Source of the DNA: Litorivivens sp041624475
GTDB taxonomy: Bacteria; Pseudomonadota; Gammaproteobacteria; Pseudomonadales; Spongiibacteraceae
Assembly: GCF_041624475.1 (NCBI RefSeq)
Contig: NZ_JBFJUX010000003.1
Coordinates: 1-64,000 of the forward strand
Direction of reading: 5' to 3'
DNA length: 64,000 nucleotides
In this document: piece by piece, positions 26,006 to 33,348 of the stretch
How positions within the stretch are numbered: the first letter of the stretch is position 1
How the letters are laid out: every line of letters starts with the position of its first letter
Notes under the pieces: model-generated
Databases searched by the model: none
What the model was told of the DNA's origin: nothing
Seen by the model: the letters and a program-made list of their open reading frames with translations, nothing else
Made by a program: the position numbers and the translations under genes

Positions 26006-27691
26006 GTGAGTAAAGAAACTATCAAGATTCCCGATATCGGATCCGATTCCGCCGACGTGATTGAGATCAGTGTGGCGGTGGGTGATGAGGTAGCCGCTGA
26101 AGATTCGCTGGTAGTGCTGGAGTCTGACAAGGCCTCAATGGAAGTGCCCTGCCCGAAGGCGGGAAAAATCACCGCGATCCTCGTGAAGGAAGGCCAAAGC
26201 ATCAGTGAAGGCGATGATCTGGTGGAGATCGAGGTCGCTGGCGAGGACGGCGCGGCAGAAAGCGAAGAGACCAAGTCGGAAGATACCGAGTCGGAGGATG
26301 CCAAAGCTGAAGAATCTGCAGCATCGGATCAAAAAGCTGAAAACAATCAAGACGAGAGCCCGCCAGCAGCTGCCGAAAAGACACAGGAAGAGGGCGGCTC
26401 ACAGACGGTATCGGTTCCCGATATTGGTACCGACGACGAAGTCGATGTCATAGAAGTCTGTGTCGGCGAGGGCGACGAGATCAGCGAAGGCGATTCGCTG
26501 GTGGTGCTGGAGTCTGATAAGGCGTCGATGGAAATACCCTCGCCTTATAGCGGCACCGTCGAATCAGTTGCCCTGAAAGAGGGGAGCAAAACCAGAACAG
26601 GCGATCAGGTTCTGGTTATGCGCGTGGCAGGCGCCGTCGCCTCAGAGCCTGAGGAAAAACCTGAGCACAAGCCTGAGGCGTCAACGGAGTCTTCAGAAAG
26701 TTCGTCGCCAGCCAAAGCCGACAAGCCCGAACAGTCCGCTCAGGACAAACTGGCCCTCGGTAAACAGGCCAACAAGGCGCCTGGAGGCGAGGTCTATGCC
26801 GGCCCGGCGGTGCGCAAACTGGCGCGGGAATTCTCGATTGACCTCAAGGCGGTCTCCGGTAGTGGGCCGAAAGGTCGGGTGCTGAAGGAAGACCTGCAGG
26901 ACTACGTTAAAAGCCTGGTAGAGAACAAAGCTCCTGCCGGTGCCGCTGGCGGTGCGGGTATTCCCGCTGTCCCCGAAGTGGATTTCGCTCAATTTGGCGA
27001 GGTGGTGGCGGAGCCTGCCAGCAAGCTGCATAAGTTGACCGGCGCCAATATGCATCGCAGTTGGCTGAACGTACCCCACGTGACCCAGTGGGATGATGCG
27101 GATATCACTGAACTGGAAGCCTTTCGCAAAGGGCTGAAGGGCGAGGCAGAGCAAAAGGGTGTGAAAATGACGCCCATGCCTTTCCTGCTGAAAGCCTGCG
27201 CGGCGGCATTGAAGGCTAACCCGAAGTTCAATGCTTCGCTGGCCGACAACGGTGAAACCATTGTCTACAAGCAGTATGTGCATATCGGGATCGCCGTGGA
27301 TACTCCGGCCGGACTGGTGGTGCCGGTGGTACGCGATGTCGATAAAAAATCCTTGTGGGAACTGGCGGAAGAAACCGCCGAGTTGGCGGCCAAGGCAAAA
27401 GACCGCAAACTCAAACCTCAGGAAATGCAGGGCGGCTGCTTTACCATTTCCAGCCTCGGCAATATTGGCGGTCAGGGCTTTACACCGATTGTGAACACAC
27501 CGGAGGTGGGCATTCTCGGGGTATCAAAACTGACGGTGAAGCCGGTATGGAATGGGCAGGAGTTTGTGCCGCGCGAGATGTTGCCGTTGTCGCTGTCCTA
27601 CGATCACCGGGCGATTAACGGTGCAGATGCCGGGCGTTTCTTCAGCACCTTGAATGAGGTGCTGGGGGATATTCGGCGATTGTTGCTGTAG
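26006..27691 (+). CDS. aceF: Pyruvate dehydrogenase E2 (dihydrolipoyl acetyltransferase)
   Basis: Core of the pyruvate dehydrogenase complex, transferring acetyl from lipoamide to CoA. Two lipoyl domains carry ESDKASMEVP (Lys42) and ESDKASMEIP (Lys172), each followed by a long Glu/Ala/Pro/Lys-rich linker. The E1/E3-binding domain is at about 264-300 (YAGPAVRKLAREFSIDL) and the catalytic domain at about 335-561. The active-site segment is SYDHRAINGAD (His534). The Asp usual in E. coli is Asn538 here, as in the Azotobacter enzyme. The start is GTG at 26006 with AAGGA upstream. E. coli has three lipoyl domains, this one two. Confidence 0.97.
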   Translation: MSKETIKIPDIGSDSADVIEISVAVGDEVAAEDSLVVLESDKASMEVPCPKAGKITAILVKEGQSISEGDDLVEIEVAGEDGAAESEETKSEDTESEDAKAEESAASDQKAENNQDESPPAAAEKTQEEGGSQTVSVPDIGTDDEVDVIEVCVGEGDEISEGDSLVVLESDKASMEIPSPYSGTVESVALKEGSKTRTGDQVLVMRVAGAVASEPEEKPEHKPEASTESSESSSPAKADKPEQSAQDKLALGKQANKAPGGEVYAGPAVRKLAREFSIDLKAVSGSGPKGRVLKEDLQDYVKSLVENKAPAGAAGGAGIPAVPEVDFAQFGEVVAEPASKLHKLTGANMHRSWLNVPHVTQWDDADITELEAFRKGLKGEAEQKGVKMTPMPFLLKACAAALKANPKFNASLADNGETIVYKQYVHIGIAVDTPAGLVVPVVRDVDKKSLWELAEETAELAAKAKDRKLKPQEMQGGCFTISSLGNIGGQGFTPIVNTPEVGILGVSKLTVKPVWNGQEFVPREMLPLSLSYDHRAINGADAGRFFSTLNEVLGDIRRLLL

Positions 27692-27703
27692 CCCATTCGA
27701 AGC

Positions 27704-27794
27704 CCCTCACCCCGACCCTCTCCCAAGGGGAGAGGGGGCGTCTAAATTAGCTTAGGGAGATACCCTCTCCCACTGGGAGAGGGCAGGGTGAGGG
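27704..27794. repeat. Extragenic palindromic repeat, copy A
   Basis: Two hairpins CCCTCTCCC/GGGAGAGGG (one at 27716-27736) flanked by outer arms CCCTCACCC and GGGTGAGGG, so the whole 91 bp folds back on itself. It fills the gap between the convergent aceF and aceK genes and ends 2 bp before the aceK stop codon. Related copies lie at 29585 and 45994. Confidence 0.8.
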
Positions 27795-27796
27795 CA

Positions 27797-29515
27797 TCAG
27801 CGCTGTTGAAAGCGCTGCTTGCGCCGATAGGGGAACAGGTCCGGCACAAAGCCCTTGCTGATCTTGTCCTGTAAATCCTGCCACCACTCCGGGTCATACA
27901 GGTCGCTGTGGAGCTCATCAAAAACTTTTTTAGCGCGCTGATTGCCTGAGAAAAACAGGCGAAATTCCTCGGGAAAAACATCTTCCGGATTTACTTCATA
28001 CCAGGGTTGGGTCGACATGGCCTGCTCGTCATTCTGGGGTTCCGGCAGTGAGCGGAACTTGCAATCTACGAGGGGGCAGATTTCGTCGTAGTCGTAGAAC
28101 ACAACCCGACCGTGGCGGGTTACGCCGAAGTTTTTCAGCAGCATATCGCCGGGAAAGATGTTGTTGGAAGCCAGCTGCTTGATGGCATTGCCGTACTCGT
28201 CCATCACACTGTAGAGCTGATCGTCGTCACATTGCTTCAGGTAGAGGTTGAGAGGGATCATTTTGCGCTCGATATAGACGTGCTTGAGCACCAGAGCATT
28301 GCCGCTTTCCTCGATTTTCGACGGAGCTTCTTTCTTCAGTTCGGCCATCAGTTCTTCGGAAAAACGGCGGCGGTCGAAAGCCAGGTTGTTAAACTCCTGG
28401 GTGTCCGCCATACGCCCGCCCCTGTCCCAGCGTTTTACCAGGCTGTAGCAGGCCTTGACGTGTTCCTGACTCATTTCCTTGGGTGGGGTAAAGCGATCCT
28501 TGATCACCTTGTACACATAGTCAAAGTCGGGGCGGGTAAACACCAGCATGACCATACCCTTGATCCCCGGCGCAATGATATAGGGGGCATCGCTGTTGAG
28601 GGTGTCATCGACGGCAAAGCGGAAGAACTCGGTTTTGCCGTGTTTTGGCATGCCCATGGTGTTGTAGAGCTCGAATACTTCCTTGTGTGGCATCAGTTTG
28701 TGCAGGAAGGCGACGTACTCCGAGGGAATGGACGCGTCGACCATAAAATAGCTGCGGGCGAAACTGAACACGATGCTGATGTCATCGGGATCGTAAAGCA
28801 GGGTGTCGACGTAGACTGAACCTTCGCCACTGTTCTGGATGGGCAGAACAAAGGGCAGGCTGGTGTCGCCGCAGACAATGCGGCCGACGAGGTAGGCGGC
28901 TTTGTTGCGGAAAAACAGAGATTCCAGTGTTTCGGCTCTGGCCCTATGATTTTTGGTGTCGAGTTTGGGCAGCAGTTCCCGTTCCACCAACTCCATGATG
29001 AAGCCGATATCCCGCTCCTGGTCTTCCCAGGGGATATTGAAGTGGCAGTTATCCAGCATCTCCTTAACGACATCGCGACCGTCGCCGCGAAAGTTGTAGA
29101 CGTGGATGATGCGTTCACTGCCCTCCGGCTTATAACCCTGCGGTGCGGAGACAAAGGCGTGTAGCTCGCGCACTTTTTCGTGCTCGAAGATATAACAGTA
29201 AATGGAATTGAAAAAAGACTGGGCGATTTCAAAGTTCGGGTGGTGCTGAATTAATTCCGAGTATTCAGCTTTGGCAACTTCCCAGTTATCCCGATCGTAG
29301 ACGCCGCCGGCAGTAATCGTAGTTACTGCTTCGGCTACAATTTTCCGCTTTTGCTTCCACAGGTCCAGGCGGTCGCGCATGGCCTTTTGCGCGGCTTGCC
29401 AGTCGGCGGCTTCAAAGCGCGCCTGGGCGCCGAGTGTGATGTTTTTGTACTCGGCGAAGAAGGCATCGAAGCCATTCAATATGGCAAGGGCCAGGCGGCG
29501 GGTTATGGTGGTCAC
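27797..29515 (-). CDS. aceK: Isocitrate dehydrogenase kinase/phosphatase AceK
   Basis: Bifunctional enzyme that phosphorylates and inactivates isocitrate dehydrogenase during growth on acetate or fatty acids, diverting isocitrate into the glyoxylate shunt, and reverses this when better carbon arrives. At 572 residues it has the AceK N-terminal segment ILNGFDAFFAEYKNITLGAQARFEAADW and the kinase-like domain with ALVLKHVYIERKMIPLNLYL and VFYDYDEI. The start is GTG at 29515; the nearest GGAG lies about 15 nt upstream, so initiation may be weak. It is in the same locus as aceA and glcB, but separated from aceA by two genes and a repeat. Confidence 0.96.
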   Translation of the reverse strand: MTTITRRLALAILNGFDAFFAEYKNITLGAQARFEAADWQAAQKAMRDRLDLWKQKRKIVAEAVTTITAGGVYDRDNWEVAKAEYSELIQHHPNFEIAQSFFNSIYCYIFEHEKVRELHAFVSAPQGYKPEGSERIIHVYNFRGDGRDVVKEMLDNCHFNIPWEDQERDIGFIMELVERELLPKLDTKNHRARAETLESLFFRNKAAYLVGRIVCGDTSLPFVLPIQNSGEGSVYVDTLLYDPDDISIVFSFARSYFMVDASIPSEYVAFLHKLMPHKEVFELYNTMGMPKHGKTEFFRFAVDDTLNSDAPYIIAPGIKGMVMLVFTRPDFDYVYKVIKDRFTPPKEMSQEHVKACYSLVKRWDRGGRMADTQEFNNLAFDRRRFSEELMAELKKEAPSKIEESGNALVLKHVYIERKMIPLNLYLKQCDDDQLYSVMDEYGNAIKQLASNNIFPGDMLLKNFGVTRHGRVVFYDYDEICPLVDCKFRSLPEPQNDEQAMSTQPWYEVNPEDVFPEEFRLFFSGNQRAKKVFDELHSDLYDPEWWQDLQDKISKGFVPDLFPYRRKQRFQQR

Positions 29516-29584
29516 AGGAGAAATGGCTCCGGGTAGACGAAGTACGAATGATAGCGAGTTACCGGCGGGCGAATAAAGTAATTT

Positions 29585-29723
29585 CCCTCACCCTGTCCCT
29601 CTCCCAAAGGGAGAGGGAACCCTCCATTGTGTTTCAGTGCGCACCCTCTCCCAAAGGGAGGGGGAACCCTCCATTGTGTTTCAGTGCGCACCCTCTCCCT
29701 TAGGGAGAGGGTTGGGGTGAGGG
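29585..29723. repeat. Extragenic palindromic repeat, copy B, with internal 47-bp tandem duplication
   Basis: Same family as 27704-27794: outer arms CCCTCACCC and GGGGTGAGGG, inner hairpins CCCTCTCCC/GGGAGAGGG. A 47-bp unit starting CCCTCTCCC and ending CAGTGCGCA is present twice in tandem (29597-29643, 29644-29690; one or two mismatches), then a third hairpin closes the element. It ends 3 bp before the stop codon of the LLM oxidoreductase gene. Confidence 0.85.
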
Positions 29724-29726
29724 GGT

Positions 29727-30761
29727 TTACAGCAGCGCGTCTGCGAGTATTGGTAGTACTTCAGGCTGTTGCGCGTTGATCAGCAGCGTGCCAATTTCAC
29801 CTCGGGCGCCAGCAGCCTTCCAGTCCTGAGCGCGCTCGCGAATTCGCGCTTCCGGGCCAACCAGTGCGATGTCGTCTACCAGTTGATCGGGTACTGCATT
29901 GCGGGCTTCGTCTTTTTTACCGGCCAGATACAAATCCTGAATCTTTTCGGCGGCGTCACCGTAGCCCAGGCGGGTTGCGTAATCCGTGTAGAAGTTCTTG
30001 CCCTTGGCGCCCATCCCGCCAATATAGAGTGACAGGAAATCCTTGATGAAGTAGCGGCAGCCGTCGAGATTGTCGTCCATGACCACACCGACGGTAGGCG
30101 CAACATCAAAGTTTTCCATGCTGCGACCACTTTTGGCGAAACCGCGATCCAGGTCCTTTTTCAGCACATCAAACTTTTCGGGAATCATAAACACAGGGAA
30201 TACGCCATCGGCGACTTCAGCCGAGTTGGCCAGGCCGGCAGGGGTAATGGAGGCCAGGTAAATCGGAATGTTGGGATTGCCGTGCAGAATGGACTTCAGT
30301 GGTTTTCCCAGTCCGGTGGTGCCTTCGCCTTTGACCGGCATTTGATACATCTTGCCGTCGAATTCGACCGGGGCTTCGCGCTCAAAAATCTTGCGCATGA
30401 TCTGGATATATTCCTTGGCGCGGGTTACCGGCTTGCCGTAAGGCACCCCGTGCCAGCCTTCAACCACCTGCGGGCCGGAGGCGCCGAGGCCCACTAGAAA
30501 ACGACCGTTAGACAAATGGTCGAGGGTATTGGCGGTCATGGCTGCCATCGCAGGAGTACGCGCAGGCATTTGCATGATGCAGGTGCCGACCTTGATTTTG
30601 TCGGTCTGCGCCAGGATCCACGCCGCCGGGCTGATAGAGTCCGAACCATAGGCTTCGGCGGTCCAGACTGAATCAAAACCGAGGGACTCGGCTTTCTTGA
30701 TCAGATCCATGGGGATGGTCATTTTCTTGCCAGAGTAGCCCAGCATCATTCCGAGTTTCAT
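29727..30761 (-). CDS. LLM-class (luciferase-like) flavin/F420 oxidoreductase
   Basis: TIM-barrel oxidoreductase of the bacterial luciferase-like family, 344 residues. It starts MKLGMMLGYSGKK, with AEAYGSDSISPAAWILAQTDKIKVGT, LDHLSNGRFLVGLGASGPQVVEGWHG and GNPNIPIYLAS typical of the subgroup named F420-dependent in databases. Whether it uses FMN or F420 cannot be read here, and no F420 synthesis gene is in the window. The ATG at 30761 has AAGGAG upstream. It lies 20 bp behind the RraA-like gene and is probably cotranscribed with it, inside the glyoxylate-shunt locus. Confidence 0.88.
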   Translation of the reverse strand: MKLGMMLGYSGKKMTIPMDLIKKAESLGFDSVWTAEAYGSDSISPAAWILAQTDKIKVGTCIMQMPARTPAMAAMTANTLDHLSNGRFLVGLGASGPQVVEGWHGVPYGKPVTRAKEYIQIMRKIFEREAPVEFDGKMYQMPVKGEGTTGLGKPLKSILHGNPNIPIYLASITPAGLANSAEVADGVFPVFMIPEKFDVLKKDLDRGFAKSGRSMENFDVAPTVGVVMDDNLDGCRYFIKDFLSLYIGGMGAKGKNFYTDYATRLGYGDAAEKIQDLYLAGKKDEARNAVPDQLVDDIALVGPEARIRERAQDWKAAGARGEIGTLLINAQQPEVLPILADALL

Positions 30762-30781
30762 AACAGCTCCTTATTCTTGGT

Positions 30782-31288
30782 TCAGTTGTCGTCGCCGAGA
30801 TCAGTCAGCTTGAGTGCTTCGCCTGCGACAATCACGCCGGTGCGGTCCGCGTAGATAAAGTTGCCGGGTTGAACGCTCAGGCCGGCAAACTGCAGATTGA
30901 TGCCGGTGCGGCCTTCGCCGCGTTTCTCAGTCTTGCGGGGAATGCTGCCCAGCGCCATCACGCCAATGTCCATATCGGCGATATCTTCAAGATCGCGAAT
31001 ATAGCCGTACACAATAATGCCTTTCCAGCTATTGTCCATAGCCATGCGCACCAGTTTATCGCCCAGCAGTGAGCGCCGCGGCGAGGCGCCGCCGTCAACA
31101 ACCAGTACTTTGCCCTCGCCATTGGTACGCAGAGACTCACCAACTTTGGAATTGTCTTCAAAGCATTTGACGGTGGCAATTTCGCCGTGGAAGTTGTCAT
31201 TGCCGCCGAAGTGGCGGAAAACAGGGTCGGCTACCTGGACCTTGTCGCCGTAGGCATCGCAGAGATCGGGAGTGGATATATTAGTCAT
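30782..31288 (-). CDS. RraA-fold protein (RNase E regulator or HMG aldolase type)
   Basis: Trimeric RraA/MenG-fold protein of 168 residues. E. coli RraA binds RNase E and inhibits it; relatives are 4-hydroxy-4-methyl-2-oxoglutarate aldolases that also decarboxylate oxaloacetate. It shares STPDLCDAYGD, TVKCFEDNS and VLVVDGGAS with RraA. At YGYIRDLEDI it keeps the Arg-Asp pair and following acidic residue used by the aldolases, where E. coli RraA has Arg-Gln. Both functions therefore remain open. I chose the ATG at 31288, with a strong AAAGGAGG, over an upstream in-frame start at 31333. Confidence 0.88.
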   Translation of the reverse strand: MTNISTPDLCDAYGDKVQVADPVFRHFGGNDNFHGEIATVKCFEDNSKVGESLRTNGEGKVLVVDGGASPRRSLLGDKLVRMAMDNSWKGIIVYGYIRDLEDIADMDIGVMALGSIPRKTEKRGEGRTGINLQFAGLSVQPGNFIYADRTGVIVAGEALKLTDLGDDN

Positions 31289-31340
31289 GGTGCCTCCTTT
31301 CTTGGCGCCAGACGTCGGATGTTTGACGCACACCTAAACC

Positions 31341-31369
31341 AAAAAGGGGCGACATAATGTCACCCCTTA
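31341..31369 (-). terminator. Rho-independent terminator of aceA
   Basis: On the minus strand the stem AAGGGG-T-GACAT pairs with ATGTC-G-CCCCTT and is followed by TTT. It lies 27 bp past the aceA stop and separates aceA from the rraA-like gene. Confidence 0.75.
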
Positions 31370-31395
31370 TCGTAGTCAGCTAGTAAAGCTCACAA

Positions 31396-32994
31396 TCAAC
31401 CAAACTGGTTCATCGTGTTGTCTTTACCACCGGCCTTCAGCGCGGCTTCACCGGCGAAGTATTCCTTGTGGTCGTCACCGATGTTAGAGCCAGCCATGTC
31501 CTGGTGCTTAACGGTGGCGATGCCCTGACGGATTTCCTTGCGCTGAACACCTTCAACGTAGGCCAGCATGCCTTCGTCGCCGAAGTAACCTTTGGCCAGA
31601 TTGTCGGTAGACAGGGCCGCAGTGTGGTAAGTCGGCAGGGTGATCAGGTGGTGGAAGATACCGGCTTCACGCGACGCATCGCGCTGGAAGTTGCGGCACC
31701 ACTCGTCGGCCAGTTGGCCCAGCTCGGTGTTGTCGTACTCTTCGCTCATCAGCTTGGCGCGATCGTAGCCAGACAGATCCTTGCCTTCTTTTTCCCAGGC
31801 ATCGAATACCTGTTGGCGGAAGTTCAGGGTCCAGTTGAAAGACGGGCTGTTGTTGTAAACCAGTTTCGCGCTGGGAACCACTTCGCGGATACGGTTTACC
31901 ATGCCGGCGATCTGGCCAACGTGGGGCTTCTCGGTTTCAATCCACAGCAGGTCAGCACCGTTCTGCAGGCTGGTGATACAGTCCAGAACCACGCGGTCTT
32001 CGCCAGTGCCCGGCTTGAACTGGAACAGGCCAGAGCGCAGGCGCTTGGGCTTGAGCAGTTTGCCGTTGGACTTGATCACAACGTCGCCGTTTTCGATCTG
32101 GTCGGCAGATTCGATGTACTCGCCGTCGAGGAAGGCGTTGTACTGGTCGCCCAGGTCGCCTGGCTCTTCTGTTACAGCGATCTGCTTGGTCAGGCCGGCA
32201 CCCAGAGAGTCGGTACGGGCAACGATTACACCGTCATCGATACCCAGCTCAAGGAAGGCGTAGCGACAGGCGCGGATTTTCGCGAGGAAATCTTCGTGCG
32301 GTACAGTTACTTTACCGTCCTGGTGGCCACACTGCTTCTCGTCAGATACCTGGTTTTCGATCTGGATACAGCAGGCACCGGCTTCGATCAGTTTCTTGGC
32401 CAGCAGGTAAGTGGCTTCAGCGTTACCGAAACCGGCGTCGATGTCAGCAATGATCGGTACAACGTGAGTTTCGTAGTTGTCGATCTTGTTGATGATTTCT
32501 TCTTCCTTGGCTTTGTCACCAGCTTCACGAGCTTCGTCCAGGCCACGGAACAGGTGGTTCAGTTCCCACGCGTCAGCTTGCTTGAGGAAGGTGTACAGCT
32601 CGCGGATCAGGTCAGCGACAACTGTTTTCTCATGCATGGACTGGTCGGGCAGGGGGCCAAACTCGCTGCGCAGGGCGGCAACCATCCAGCCTGACAGGTA
32701 GAGGTAGCTTTTATCGGTTGTGCCGAAGTGTTTCTTGACCGAAATCATCTTCTGTTGACCGATAAAGCCGTGCCAGCAACCCAGAGACTGGGTGTACTTG
32801 CTGGTATCAGCATCGTACTCGGCCATGTCTTTACGCATGATGCCGGCGTTGTACTTGGCGATATCCAGGTGGGTGTTGAAGCGGTTTTGCAGCTTCATGC
32901 GGGCAGCGGCTTCCGGCTTGATGTCGCGCCAGGCGTCACCCATCTGCTCGCGCAGTTTGGCGATGTGTTCGATAGTTGAGCGATAATCAGACAT
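31396..32994 (-). CDS. aceA: Isocitrate lyase, large Pseudomonas-type
   Basis: Splits isocitrate into succinate and glyoxylate, the first step of the glyoxylate shunt. At 532 residues it belongs to the longer subgroup known from Pseudomonas rather than the ~434-residue E. coli form. The catalytic cysteine lies in EKQCGHQDGK (the E. coli type reads KKCGH), flanked by IENQVSD and VPHEDFLAKI. Other conserved segments are IADIDAGFGNAEATYLL, VARTDSLGAG and LVYNNSPSFNW. The ATG at 32994 follows AAGGGA. It is divergent from glcB, which makes the next enzyme of the shunt, and has its own terminator. Confidence 0.97.
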   Translation of the reverse strand: MSDYRSTIEHIAKLREQMGDAWRDIKPEAAARMKLQNRFNTHLDIAKYNAGIMRKDMAEYDADTSKYTQSLGCWHGFIGQQKMISVKKHFGTTDKSYLYLSGWMVAALRSEFGPLPDQSMHEKTVVADLIRELYTFLKQADAWELNHLFRGLDEAREAGDKAKEEEIINKIDNYETHVVPIIADIDAGFGNAEATYLLAKKLIEAGACCIQIENQVSDEKQCGHQDGKVTVPHEDFLAKIRACRYAFLELGIDDGVIVARTDSLGAGLTKQIAVTEEPGDLGDQYNAFLDGEYIESADQIENGDVVIKSNGKLLKPKRLRSGLFQFKPGTGEDRVVLDCITSLQNGADLLWIETEKPHVGQIAGMVNRIREVVPSAKLVYNNSPSFNWTLNFRQQVFDAWEKEGKDLSGYDRAKLMSEEYDNTELGQLADEWCRNFQRDASREAGIFHHLITLPTYHTAALSTDNLAKGYFGDEGMLAYVEGVQRKEIRQGIATVKHQDMAGSNIGDDHKEYFAGEAALKAGGKDNTMNQFG

Positions 32995-33348
32995 ATTCGA
33001 TCCCTTCTCGTGTCGAATGGAGTTGACGGATGCCGCGTATTCTAGGGCTGGGCTCCTGATTTATCTAATTTATAGACTTAATAGCGAGTATTTTTCGTGT
33101 AAATAGCATTCTCCCCATCACTCAGGGGAATTTCTGCCAACAAAAAGTATTGTAGACAGCGCGGTGGCGTCTATAAATGAAGGTGTGGCACACAATCCCG
33201 GTAGTTTTGTTTATTTTCTGCGTGAATTGCGTGGATAATATGGATTAATTTGTGAAATTATCCTGCGCTCGCTAACATGCCCGCAAACTCCGGTTCCCGG
33301 ACTGCCGGGCATTTGTACTTACCAAGACCTGTATATTAAGGAGCAAGC
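32995..33348. promoter_or_regulatory. Divergent promoter region between aceA and glcB
   Basis: A 354-bp AT-rich control region shared by the two glyoxylate-shunt genes. It contains the inverted repeat GGATAAT (33233-33239)...ATTATCC (33257-33263) with a 17-bp centre, on the glcB side. GATAAT there could also serve as a -10 box. On the aceA side the minus strand has TAGAAT as a possible -10. No known regulator site (FadR, IclR) is recognised with confidence. Confidence 0.45.

Noticed and set aside
29597..29690. CRISPR-like array
   Set aside because: Only two 47-bp units with nearly identical spacers; it is an internal duplication of a palindromic repeat.
31468..32694. 408-codon plus-strand open frame opposite aceA
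   Set aside because: It lies wholly antisense to a full-length, strongly conserved isocitrate lyase; the composition follows from the codon use of aceA, and no family motif is present.
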